Positions 11,266 through 22,900 of a stretch of DNA of 64,000 nucleotides are shown piece after piece. The notes beneath the pieces were generated by a model that worked only from the letters and a program-made list of their open reading frames with translations, was not told the origin of the DNA and did not search any database. A program made the position numbers and the translations under genes. Numbering within the stretch: position 1 is the first letter of the stretch; the number at the start of each line of letters is the position of its first letter. The stretch is from Utricularia gibba (lineage: Eukaryota > Streptophyta > Magnoliopsida > Lamiales > Lentibulariaceae): assembly GCA_002189035.1 (NCBI GenBank), contig NEEC01000013.1, positions 2,852,001 through 2,916,000 of the forward strand, read 5' to 3'.

Positions 11266-13656
11266 ATGGAGGGAGGTGATGTCGCCGTCGCCTGCGCAGC
11301 TGAGAAGGAGAATGGTGTGCCGCCGGATCCCGCCGCCTCGTTGTCCCCGGAGAAATCTAATTCAACATCCGATCAAGCAGAAGTCAACGATCTCGCTTCA
11401 GAACCAATGGAAATCGCCGCCTCCACTCCGCAGCCTAAGGCTCGGCAAGAGCCCCAGCCTCGGAAGAAACGTCGTCGTCGGAAGAAGTTCTTCACGGACA
11501 TATTATCGTCTTCCGCCTCGCGTCTTCGGGCTCTACGAGCCCAGCAAAAAGCCTCCGCCGCAGCAGAGTTCGATGACTACGCGATGGGAAATTTTCGCAA
11601 GCGTAAAGGTACCACTGATCTTTCCAAGGAAATCGATATCGAAGCTCTAATTGCAATCTCTGTCGGATTTCCTGTCGATTCACTCACCGAAGAAGAAATA
11701 GAGGCTAATGTGGTGTCTCAGATCGGAGGCACGGAGCAAGCCAACTACATTATCGTTCGCAATCATATTCTAGCTCGGTGGCGCTCCAATGTTTCAAGCT
11801 GGCTCTCGAAGGATCAGGTGCTGGAGTCTATACGCGCAGAGCACAAAAATATTGTGAATTCAGCTTACCTTTTCCTGCTCCATCACGGCTACATCAATTT
11901 TGGGGTTGCCCCATCGATCAGGGAGATGAAGGCGAAGATGATCGATGGTACACCAAAGGGGAGCGTGATTGTAATTGGTTCCGGTCTCTCAGGTTTAGCT
12001 GCTGCGAGTCAGTTAATTTTTTTAGGTTTTAAGGTGATCGTGCTTGAGGGTAGATCTCGACCAGGCGGCAGAGTTCGAACAAAAAAGATGAGTGGAGCTG
12101 ATGGTGGAGTTGTTGGCGCTGCAGATTTAGGAGGAAGTGTTCTCACAGGGATAAACGGGAATCCCTTGGGAGTTTTCGCTCGGCAACTTGGTCTTCCCCT
12201 ACACAAGGTAAGGGATATTTGCCCCCTTTACATGCCTAATGGAAGAATGGTAAACTCTGACGTTGATTCGAGAGTAGAATCCTCGTTTAATATACTGTTG
12301 GACAGAGTTTGTAACCTTAGGCAAGGAATCCTGGAGGAGATCAAGAGCGTTGATGTTTCTCTGGGAACAGCGTTGGAGGCATTCAGGAACGTCCACAAAG
12401 TAGCTGAGGATCCATTGGAACGAATGCTTCTGAATTGGCATTTGGCAAATCTCGAATATGCGAATGCAACGTTGATGTCGAACCTATCCATGGCATACTG
12501 GGATCAAGATGATCCGTATGAAATGGGTGGGGATCACTGCTTCATACCTGGTGGAAATGAAAGATTTGTTAGAACCTTAGCAGAGGATATTCCGATTTTT
12601 TACAACTCTGAAGTTGAAAGTGTGAGATATGGGAATGATGGGGTGGTAGTGTATGCTGGAGACAAGGAGTACCAAGGTGATTTCGTGCTATGCACTGTAT
12701 CATTAGGGGTTTTGAAGAAGCAAGCAATTGAGTTTATACCAGAGCTTCCTCAAAGGAAAAAAGATGCAATTGAGAGATTAGGATTTGGTTTGTTGAATAA
12801 GGTTGCTATTCTTTTCCCATGTGATTTCTGGGGTGGAGAAATAGACACCTTCGGCCATTTGACAGAGGATCCTAACATGAGAGGGGAGTTCTTTTTGTTC
12901 TACAGTTACTCTTCTGTAGCTGGTGGGCCTCTCCTAATTGCTCTTGTGGCTGGTGAGGCGGCTGTGAAGTTTGAAAAGATGTCTCCACTGGAATCCATAA
13001 GCAGGGTTTTGGAGATTTTGAAGGGTATTTTTAGCCCAAAAGGTATTGCCGTTCCAGATCCACTTCAGGCAGTTTGTACACGTTGGGGTCAGGATCATCT
13101 CTGCTATGGATCATACTCGTATGTAGCAATCGGTGCTTCGGGAGACGACTATGACATTCTTGCGGAAAACGTGGCCGACAGGGTTTTCTTTGCTGGAGAA
13201 GCTACCAACAGGCAATATCCGGCAACGATGCACGGAGCCTTCCTCAGCGGAATGAGAGAGGCTGCTCACATACTGAGAGTAGCCAGGAAGCGATCGACTG
13301 CAAAGCTCAATAACACTACCACAAAATCTGATGACCTGAGCCAGCTTTTCAGGAGTGCTGACCTTGAGTTCGGCAGCTTCTCTGTTTTGTATGATACCCT
13401 TCAGCCGATGGATTCAGAAAGCAAAGCGTTGCTTCAACTCGCCATCAATGGCGAGGCAGAAAGTGATCAGATTTACCTCTACGGCATGTTGCAGAAGAAA
13501 CAGGCCATTGAACTGGGAGACCTGGAGGATGATGCCAAGAGGTTAGAGATCCTAACCACCAAGTTCGATGTGAGGCTTGTCGGCAGAAACAGCTTATGTA
13601 ATTATGCAGAGGATCTCCTGCGCAGGATCAGGTCCGTCAGATCAGTTTCCAAGTAG
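11266..13656 (+). CDS. LDL1: LSD1-like histone demethylase (SWIRM plus amine oxidase)
   Basis: This intronless gene encodes 796 residues. It is a flavin amine oxidase predicted to remove methyl groups from histone H3 in the nucleus; Arabidopsis LDL1/LDL2/FLD repress FLC and promote flowering. A basic N-terminal tail (KKRRRRKK near residue 70) is followed by a SWIRM domain (about residues 120-215) with IEALIAISVGFPVDSLTEEE and HHGYINFG. The FAD-binding amine oxidase domain opens with VIVIGSGLSGLAAASQL (about residue 235), continues with GGRVRT, carries the flavin-side Lys in LLNKVAILF near residue 511, and ends with FFAGEATNRQYPATMHGA. As in plant LDL proteins there is no tower insert. The lack of introns and the SWIRM sequence favour LDL1 over FLD. 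The ATG at 11266 is the first in frame. Confidence 0.92.
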   Translation: MEGGDVAVACAAEKENGVPPDPAASLSPEKSNSTSDQAEVNDLASEPMEIAASTPQPKARQEPQPRKKRRRRKKFFTDILSSSASRLRALRAQQKASAAAEFDDYAMGNFRKRKGTTDLSKEIDIEALIAISVGFPVDSLTEEEIEANVVSQIGGTEQANYIIVRNHILARWRSNVSSWLSKDQVLESIRAEHKNIVNSAYLFLLHHGYINFGVAPSIREMKAKMIDGTPKGSVIVIGSGLSGLAAASQLIFLGFKVIVLEGRSRPGGRVRTKKMSGADGGVVGAADLGGSVLTGINGNPLGVFARQLGLPLHKVRDICPLYMPNGRMVNSDVDSRVESSFNILLDRVCNLRQGILEEIKSVDVSLGTALEAFRNVHKVAEDPLERMLLNWHLANLEYANATLMSNLSMAYWDQDDPYEMGGDHCFIPGGNERFVRTLAEDIPIFYNSEVESVRYGNDGVVVYAGDKEYQGDFVLCTVSLGVLKKQAIEFIPELPQRKKDAIERLGFGLLNKVAILFPCDFWGGEIDTFGHLTEDPNMRGEFFLFYSYSSVAGGPLLIALVAGEAAVKFEKMSPLESISRVLEILKGIFSPKGIAVPDPLQAVCTRWGQDHLCYGSYSYVAIGASGDDYDILAENVADRVFFAGEATNRQYPATMHGAFLSGMREAAHILRVARKRSTAKLNNTTTKSDDLSQLFRSADLEFGSFSVLYDTLQPMDSESKALLQLAINGEAESDQIYLYGMLQKKQAIELGDLEDDAKRLEILTTKFDVRLVGRNSLCNYAEDLLRRIRSVRSVSK

Positions 13657-14195
13657 CCTTCACTCGTTGTGAATATCTGATTTGAGAACATCTGGTTCCT
13701 TTGTATTCACCGCTAAATGCTGGGGAAATGACTTTCGCCCTTTGTAATCTATTAGTCATGTAGTGAAAGACCAACTTGCTAACCTAAGATAAGCCGTTCA
13801 TGATAGCCATTTGTGAAGAGCGGAAACAGAATACTAGCAGTCTGAAGGTCATGCTGGAGGCGTTAGTTGACCATCTAACAAACCGATCCAAACACAGCAC
13901 ATATTCAGTAATTTACTGTAGCTGACTAATTCGAACAGCCGTGGATCTGGTATCAGTTTTGCTAATTTTTTATAGTTTGCTGTCAAAGTCACTCATTTTT
14001 GGACACAGCCGTCGGTAGATAAATTGAACAGACAATTCTCCTATGAGCAACATAGGTACCATCACAACTGATTTGCCAAAGATTCAGGTGTAAACAAAAA
14101 TTCTCACTAACCAATAGCTCAAAGTCCACCATTTTGTCAAATATGAACATAATAAGGAAACTTTTCCAAGTAGCAATCAGTTAGGAGGTGGAAGT
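13657..14195. other. intergenic, convergent 3' ends
   Basis: 3' flanks of LDL1 and of the KUP transporter. I see no further gene. Confidence 0.5.
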
Positions 14196-17100
14196 TTAAA
14201 CCATATAAGTCATACCAACCTGAATGAGATTCGAGTGTGCTACGCTCAAGTTCGCCGTACCTCTCCTGCAGTTCTTCCTCAAGAAGGCATAGAAATAATT
14301 GATAACAAGCTTCTTGATGAACCACGAGTTCTTCTTTGCACGGATGGTTCCATGACCGAGAAGATATACGACACCCGACTCCTTGGCCTTGCGTATAAAG
14401 AAGAGTTCCTTGTCTAAGCTTTGCTCTGGATCAGGAGCTCCATTGGAGGAAGCTTCAGCTTTGGCTTTTCCAGCTGCATCTGCTTCTAATATGAAGTTGT
14501 TTGTATCCTGAAACCCCGCTAGAAGAGGCACGCCAAGTGAGTATAAGCTCCCATTGGGAGCCATGAGGGTCCTTGAGATAGAGCTGACTTCTCCTTCCTC
14601 ATCCGAGTCTTCACCATCACTTTCCAGTGACCTTTCCTGAGCTTCACGGCGAATGAATTTCTCGAGGCTCTCGATCAGTAGTTGCTCAAAGATCTGGTGA
14701 TTCTCTTTGCGCACGTCTTTATACCCATATCTATATTCAAGAGAACCGGATGTCATCATAACCACTTTTGTTTTTTATATCCATAAATCCCTAACAAGCA
14801 TCCTTTATGTCATCTTACCTAAATTTTGCTGACAGGAAAGATTTATTGCATCTTACTATGCTACACAATCTCAAATATGACAAGACACTAGAACAAAGGC
14901 TATAGTAGCAACCTTCCTATTTCCTTATGCAAAAACCGAATAATAAATCGCTCTTCTGCAATCATCTTAAAAGGTCCCCCTAGTTTTTCTCTAGCAAATG
15001 AAGGAAAAAGCATTCGTTTTTTTCCCTAAAATATGTCATCACTTACATGCACTTATTTGTCTCAGAAATCACAAGACCAGTCTAGAGGATATTATGTAAA
15101 TGATCCTATACTCATCAATAACATGTTAAAGGACAAGAAAAATAAGGATTGCTGTTTGACAAAGATTGAAAAGATTAAGTACCTTGCAACACATCGAAAT
15201 ATGTGATAATTTTTGGGACAGACACGCCTGAACAGAAATCTTTCGCTCTGAGGGACAAGGGAAACTGGGACATACTTTATACAGACAAATATTATCATCG
15301 AGTGAATGGCAGGAAGAGTTGTAAGAAAATGCCCAAATATTGCAGGAACCCCCTTAGCTAACTCGTTATAAAGCAAGCCAATTCCAGGAGCTCTAATTGT
15401 ACCCAAGGTTGGACCAAGCTCCCGAAGCAAATGCATAGACATCTTTTGCTTGACTTCTGTCTCATACTTGAGGTTGCTTCCGTAGTTCCAAATATACATT
15501 ATTAAAAACATAAAAACGGCAAACACCAGTATAATCCAGCTTCCATCACCCACACTCCATAGAACAGAGGAAAGGAAGGTTAACTCCAAGCCCAAGAAAA
15601 TAAAGACAAAACTCAAGACGATGAAAATGTTTAGCTGCCATATGAGAAGCATAACAAGGGTTACTAATGTTGTTGACATCATCATGACTCCAACTTCAGC
15701 AATGCCTGTGAAAACAAAAATTTAATCAAAAAATTAAAACAAAACCAAGCCTGCCCAGTAACATAGTGATAAGAAAATTACCATATGCATTTCCGATTTC
15801 ATAAATATTGGAAATGTTGCAGACCAAAAAGAGAGTAAGAGCCAGCAGAAACCAATTCATGATTGGGATATAGATCTGGCCCATAAATTTCCTCGAGGTG
15901 TGTATAATTTTAAGACGGGGAAAGCAGCCAAGTGCTGTTGACTGTTTAATACATGAGAAAGTTGCTGTAATCATTGTTCTACTAGCAATCAGTGCAGCTA
16001 TGTTAGCCACAAGAAAAACAACCCAGAAAGCTTCACCTGAAAAGGATACAAGATATGTACCTAACGATGAATACAGCAGAACCACAACATACGAAATTGG
16101 TGAAGGGCAGATAATTATAAGACCACCCTTACTTGGTACTGATGAGAAGAAAGCATGAGTTGTATCTGCATGATTCTCCATAAGGTATGCAGCTTGGCCA
16201 AGATAACCCAGTATAAGACAAGGTAATACAAGCAGCAGAAAGGTAAGCTGCAAAGAAAAGACAAATGCAGAAGGTAAAAAGAAAATCCATTCAAACACAT
16301 GTGGACACATAGATCATAGCTTACCTGCACCGATTTCACAGAAAAATAGCACAAGTCTGCAAACATAGCCTCAGAACCTGAAAGGTTAATTAATATTAGC
16401 CTTTGAAATTACGTAGCTGCAAGATTTTGTCATGATTAAGCCAAAAAAAAGGCAAAAAAATTCACCTATGATACTTAACATGACATATAAATAATCTAAT
16501 CGCATAACAGAGCTTTTGCATGATTCAGAATCATTATTTGAATTTACCTGTAGCACAGAGAAGGCAGCCACCAAGTGAATACCAAGCCTTGGTTGAGTTA
16601 CGCTTAAAGAAATAATATATATATACTGGATTAAATGCCCGCAGAACACTCGTATCATACTTGACAAGGTTGTATATGCCAATGCCTCCTAGAGAGCAAA
16701 ACCAAAGGAACAAGGCAGGACCAACAACAAGTCCCATTTTACTTGTCCCATATCTTTGTACACTGAATAGAACTATAAGAAACGCCACTGAGATCATAAC
16801 CACATGAACTGAAATTCCAAAAGAAAGGAAAAGGAATCAGATCACATTACTGCCAAATTTCAGCCCCAACAAAAATGCGAGCAATCAACAAGAAGCTAAT
16901 AAAGCATAAGAGGCTCAATCACCTTGTTTTACCCCTGAAACTCCAATCTTCAAGCCATCAACAGCAGAAATAACTGAAGCAATAAAACTTCACAGGTTCA
17001 ATTAAAAGCAACAAAAAATGCTTGAGCAGATGAGCTCAAAGACATTTCCAAAAGAACAATAGACAGCTGCAAAAAATGTACCCGACATAGCTGGTGTCAC

Positions 17101-17978
17101 AACACAGTCAGCAATCACCATTGAAGTACCGGCAAGGACTAGCATCAGAAGAACCTTTTTTAGTGTTGGAGATGCTTCAAGTCGCTCCTTTATTTTAAGA
17201 GACCTCTCGAGTTCAGGAGATGGCACCTTCAACCTAAAGCTAGATATACGAGCATCAGACGCAAGCTGATTGGGTAGAAGACTGACTTTAGCGTGCCTAC
17301 AAATCAAGGAGTAAAGAGCAAATGTACCACCTGCATCAATTAGCCACATGACAGTCTGACTCAATTCGGACAAAAATGACATGCAGCAAAGTGGAAAGAA
17401 GATATACCTTCACCATCATCATTTGCCCAAAGAACGATCAGAACATATTTTACAAGTGGAATCAAAATCAAGGTGTACAAAACTAGAGATAGAGCGCCAA
17501 GAACATCTTCATTCCCCTTTGCAGGAGCTTTGCTGAACATCACACTGAACGTATACAAGGGACTAGTCCCCACATCGCCAAAAACAACCCCTAGTGTCTG
17601 AAACGCCAAAACGAACCTCCTGGATAAAGTGATATCCTCCTATTTGCATTTCAAAACCAAACGTCAGCAGAATACCTCTTGACAAAATAGTGAACAGAAA
17701 GGAACGACCTCGAATTCATTTCTCTGTGCCCCGGGAACTTCAAGCGCCTCGACACCAAAAGAATCAACCTTGGGTCCAGTGCGAATCAACCGCTGGCTGG
17801 GAAAATCATCCTCGTCGGAGTCGTGGTGACGCGATTCCTCATCTCCACCACTCTCATCATCCTCGTCCTCGTCGTTATCTGCGTCGGAGGCGTCGGCGTC
17901 CTGATACACCCACCTCGACTCCGATGAATCCATGGAGATTAAACCTCCATTCTCCTTCTCCGAACCCTCCTCCGTCAT
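14196..17978 (-). CDS. HAK/KUP/KT potassium transporter (KUP7/KUP12-like)
   Basis: Ten exons encode 847 residues: 17709-17978, 17408-17639, 17082-17330, 16923-16973, 16548-16808, 16325-16377, 16133-16247, 15782-16036, 15183-15705, 14196-14730. All junctions keep phase. An acidic N-terminal tail (runs of D and E) leads to RLIRTGPKVDSFGVEALEVP. About 12 membrane spans follow, beginning FQTLGVVFGDVGTSPLYTFS (the family signature, near the K+ pathway) and including GTSMVIAD and ANIAALIASRTM. The long cytosolic C-terminus ends KAKESGVVYLLGH...INYFYAFLRKNCRRG. The acidic N-tail and overall sequence match the KUP7/KUP12 subgroup, which carries K+ at the plasma membrane or plastid; which orthologue this is needs a tree. 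Introns 16809-16922 and 16974-17081 flank a 51-base micro-exon. Confidence 0.93.
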
Positions 17979-18474
17979 CCGCCGGCCGGTCGGAATCCCA
18001 CCTTCTAAAACTTGCCAAAAGCGAAATTCCCCAATCTTGATTTATTCAATTCCACTTTTTATTGAACAAGCTTTCCCATTTTTCATCACTTCTTTAACCC
18101 CTCACCTCAGAAAAACAAACTCGAGTGATTTTCACATTTTCTTTTTGGAATATATTCTTTTTCTTCGCATTTTCTTTTGTAAGAAACAAAAAAAAAAAAA
18201 AAATTCCTTATCATGAATGGAAAGTGACACAAATGTTCGAAATTGGACAGAATATCAGATTTAGGATTGAATAGTGAAAATCGAACTTCCGTCGAAATTT
18301 GAAAAGCATAGCTAAACAAGCCAGAAATGGCCATACTTGCATGGCCTGAGCACTATACCGAAGCAGATGCTGAGCGGCTAAACGCTCTGTTCTGGAAAAC
18401 CAGAAGCTGGGAAGACGAGCAAAAAGAGAACACAGGCACTATGTACAAAAAAGCTTAACTGCGTACGCAATGCA
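17979..18474. other. intergenic
   Basis: KUP promoter and leader region, AT-rich with an A-run near 18187-18201. I see no gene. Confidence 0.5.
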
Positions 18475-18777
18475 TCACCTAGGACCAGACAGTTCGTCTG
18501 GTCGAATATGCGACGGAATCCGGAACGAATTCCCACACTTCGGCCTTAACACTTCTTCCTTCTGCCATTCTTCCCACCTTTCGGACAAGCCATCGTCCTC
18601 AACTATCCGAACGAATTCCCACATCTTGGGGCGTTCAGACTTGCAAAGGAGAGCTACCTGGATGAGTTGCTCCACATCCTGTTCATTGTACCTGCCTGAA
18701 GATCAGTATCAACCAGTGTATCCAGCTTCTTTTCCTTCAAAAGCCCTTTCACGTGAAGAAGGTGAAGGCAAGGACAT
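18475..18777 (-). pseudogene. SERK-type receptor kinase C-terminal relic
   Basis: Read leftwards, the stretch gives [20 protein letters not shown], then after a shift of frame [33 protein letters not shown] and finally RPDELSGPR with a stop at 18475. These match the last exon of SERK/BAK1-type LRR-II receptor kinases ([41 protein letters not shown], terminal SGPR). There is no kinase core, no LRR and no upstream exon on this strand. The frame breaks near 18695, several residues before RPKM are missing, and the Asn/Asp-rich tail is replaced by a copy of the RPKM segment (15 identical bases at 18523-18537 and 18609-18623). It is a decayed fragment, not a gene. Confidence 0.8.
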
Positions 18778-19954
18778 GTTTGCGATGCACAGCCATGCTG
18801 ATCATTTCGACTTCTGTTTGGAACTGCGACTCCCCGCCTTGAGAGCGCTCCTCTTTAGTCTTTTAACTCACCCGGCCCGGCCCGTAGACTATAGAATGTG
18901 GTGGGGCTTAGCCCGTTTTCCGTACGGTCGGGCTTTTGTTGGGCCGGATCGTTCCACGTAACTAGGCCCCATCGGTCTAACATTGGAACGACAAGGCGAC
19001 GTCTATTTTCGCCCATTTCTTTCAAATTACACTGATTATTACATGTAATTTATTTGCGGGGCCCGCAACCCCCCGTTCCCTTTCCTTCCCACGAAGGAAG
19101 TCAAAAAAGCTTAGCAGTCCCGAAGCGTCGTCCCGGGCCGTAGCCCTTGCAACGGCTTTTCCTGCATTAGCCGCCGAGCCGAGCCGAGCCGAGCCAAGAG
19201 TAGGCTTCGACTTTGCCAGCCGAGGTATTCAATTGCCGACCTGGGCTGGAGTTTTACAACGCTGCCCTTGCGCTCTGTTCCCGAATTTGCGGGTAGGTAG
19301 GGGTCCCGTTAACTACCTTGTTTTCCTAAATATGGACCTAAATTAACGCGTCACATGTGCATTCCGTAATCAAATTAAAATATTAAAAATGATGACCATA
19401 ATAAATGATGCCCAACTGCCGGTGATTTTTCAAATCTTAAATTGGGAATTAGGGTTTTGATATTTGGATGGGTAGTGTTAGCTATAGTTTAGGAAATAGA
19501 TGAAATTGATTAAAAAAAGAAAAGTAAAAATGCCGAGGGGTAACTTAGTAATTCGATGCGTAGATGAGTACGAAAGGAAACGTGCCCCGTCAAGCAACGC
19601 ATCGGTTTAGAGGGGTAGAGATGACGTGTGGCCTTTGCCCTTCATCAACAGGAAGGAACGCGACTTTTTTTTTTTAATTTATTGCAATTTTATAAAGTTT
19701 CTTCACTCGTGAGTTATTCATGGCGGAGAGGAGCCTCCATTTTCTTTCTCTCTCAACTTTTTTCCTGAATCTTCTTCTCTCTCTTTCTCTTCGATTCGTT
19801 TACGGTGGACTTTTTTCGGATCACTTCGTCTGATGTGCGATTTGTATATGGTGAAGTCGTGAAGTAGTGTTTTCGCGTAGTCTAAGCTTTTGACAGGGTT
19901 TGGGTTCTTGGGTCTGTTTTTCGGTTTGGGCTTCTTTGTTTTTGGTTGCATGTG
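18778..19954. other. intergenic
   Basis: No gene seen. It has a short CCGAG-type repeat near 19175-19198 and a T-run near 19665-19676 upstream of the TCP11-domain gene. Confidence 0.5.
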
Positions 19955-22900
19955 ATGGAGTCGCCGGAGCGGGGGAGATCGGTCGAGGCTGTAGCCATGG
20001 AAATCCCGGCGAGTGAAGGTGCTTTGTCGTGCTCACCGCCGACCCTCCCCTCGTGGCTTCGTCGGAGACTTTCCGAGGCGAAGACGCCGCCCCCTAGTAG
20101 TGTAGAGGAAATTGAGGCGAAACTTCGTGAGGCTGATATCCGCCGCCAGGTGTTTGATATTTTTCTAATTTCATTCCGTTTTCCTTATTTAGCAAATCCA
20201 TCCCCTCACCCTGATTTTCGATTCCTTGGTCCTCTTTTATTCTACAGTCGACCATTTTGAGGGCGTTTCTGTTTTTTCATGTTAGACTTTTTGAGTTTTA
20301 TCAAGTGGTGCTCCAAGTTTAATTTGTCCGTTTGTTTTTTAAGTTTAGTTTGCGATGAAGAAAGGATCTTGCGGGTCGTTTTGATTAGGTAAAGTTGGGT
20401 GAAGGTGCAGTTACCGCGCCTAACTGAGAGCGAATGGAAGAGAGAAAGAAAGAAGCTGTCGGATAACCTTCTTTTAATTGGATTTTGAATTCAAAACATT
20501 TCTTTGTAGTTACCGCTATGGTTATGGTACTCTCACAAGCTTTGACATGCCTGACCTCTCTTGATTGTTACGTTTGCTTTTGTGTCCCTTTTGCTTCGTT
20601 CTCGCCTTTGTAATTCGAATTTTGAACCTCAGAAAAGCGTCTGATGTCTATTCTTCTGTATTTAATCGCAGAAATTCTATGAGAATCTTTCTAGCAAGGC
20701 TAGATCAAGACCCAGAAGCCCAATACATGATTCACCTAACCAAGATGACCTTGGCCAGAGACTGGAAGCCAAGCTTCTAGCTGCCGAGGAGAAAAGGTTG
20801 ATTATTAGTTTGCTTTATCTTATATGTCACATGCATCGCCGATGAAGTCAAGGATCCGTTTTCAGTCTTATTGCAGTTTCCTTCAAGTGAATATTTCCTT
20901 TGTTGTTCATCGTAAAAGTAAAGGATGTACCCTGGAGCAAGATTTTTTCTTGCTGTATAGTTTATTTGTATTTTCTGCACCGCTGCAAGGTTCATACCAA
21001 GTTACTAATTCCCAAATATTTTGCAAATCTTGTATGACCGTACAGGTTAACTATCCTTGCGACTGCTCAAACGCGCCTTGCGAAGCTTCACGAGTTACGC
21101 CAAGCTGCTAAATTTAAGGCTGAAATGCACTTGAAAAGCCAGCGTGCTGAATTAGGGACGAAGGTTCAGCTGCGATTTCAAAAGGCAGAAGCCAATAGAA
21201 TGTTTTTGCTTCGAGAATATCGGCAAAGGAGGGCTAACCGGAAGGAGAGGGTATCTCAATCACTAATGAGGCATGTGGCTCGAGAATGCAAATACAAAGA
21301 GAGAATTCGTGCTGCAATATACCAAAAAAGAGCGCGTGCTGAGAAAAAAAGACAGGGATTGTTGGAGGAGGAGAGGAGACGCGCACGGGAAAGATTCTTG
21401 CAGGTGCAGAAGGTGGCCAGTTCTGTTTCCCTCCAGAGGGAGATGGAGAGAAGTGAGATGAAAAATAAGATAGAAGATAAATTACAGAAGGTAATTTCTT
21501 TATCACAATAAATTGTCTAGTTCACTGCATGCCAACTTTTTTACAATGTTTTCTTTTCTTGCTTCTGCATAGGCTGAGATAAAGAGAGCAGAATATTTAC
21601 AACAGAGAGGAAGGCAATATAGTGCGTTCTTATGTTGTTGGGAGACCATGAATGATCAAGCTGAAATCCTAGCCATAAAATTAGCTAGGTACTCTTACTT
21701 TCATTCATATCTATTTTCGTACAGCAGTGCTGAAATTTTTTTATTCTATTGAAATCTCTCTTTGGTGCCTTTAGTCACTTAATTTTAGTCTATTGTATTT
21801 GCGTACGTCTTCTGCAATCTCAACTTTCATAGTGTTGGCGTAATATTTTCAGATGCTGGAGAAGGTTCAAAACTCTTAAAAAGACAACTGCAAGTCTTGC
21901 TAAAGCGTATAGTGGCTTGTATATTAGTGGGGGATCAGTGAAATCAATGCCATTTGAGCAGTTTGCTCTTCTTATTCAGGCAAATTCTACCATTCAAACA
22001 GCCAAAGATTTCCTTGATCGGATTGAAGCTCGATACAGACTGTATAGATGCTCTCTTGATTCTTCCGATTGTGATGACATAGATCACCTTCTCAAACGTG
22101 TAGTCTCTCCAAAGCAAAAGGAAGCTCCTAGAAAAGACCGCTACCACAAGGAGAAAAGGGTTGTATCGGTTAAAAAGAATGATAGTCATCAGCGCCTTTC
22201 AAGATACCAAGTAAGGGTCGCCCTCTGTGCGTACATGATTGTGGCCCATCCTGATGCTGTGATAAGTGGCCAAGGAGAGCGTGAGATGGCTTTAGTTAAA
22301 TCTGCAGAGAATTTTGTGAAAGAGTTCGACTTGCTGGTTAAGATAGTGCTTAATGGACCCTTGCAGGTCCCTGGTAAGGGATCTGATGATGGGGTCCTGA
22401 TACGTAGAACCTTCCGGTCTCAACTTGAAGCTTTTGATTCATCCTGGTCCTCCTTCTTAAATAGCTTTGTCGTCTGGAAAGCCAAGGATGCAAAGTCACT
22501 CGAGGAGGATTTGGTTAAGGCTGCATGTCGTCTTGAACTCTCCATGATGAAAACCTGCAAGATAACTCCGGAAGGGGAGAGTGTTCCGCTGACACATGAT
22601 ATGAAGGCAATCCAGAAGCAGGTCTGTCTAATTGCTTGACCAGTTTTGTGGTTATTGAACCATGTTCTTCTTTAAAACTTCATTTTCTTCTTATAAGCCT
22701 TTGTATGATCATTTTATGTTTGGATACAGAAGTAATATTAATTTCCTGAACTTTGAGTGGGTAACAGGATTTTTCGGTTGTTCATTTTCGATTACTTTAG
22801 TTCTACATCTAGCAGGTATCTGCAGATCAAAAGCTCTTGAGGGAGAAAGTGCTCCACCTGAGTGGTAATGCTGGAATCGCGCGTTTGGAAAATGCACTCT

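Noticed and set aside
18470-18961. A 163-codon plus-strand ORF
   Set aside because: It is antisense to the SERK relic and has no protein resemblance.
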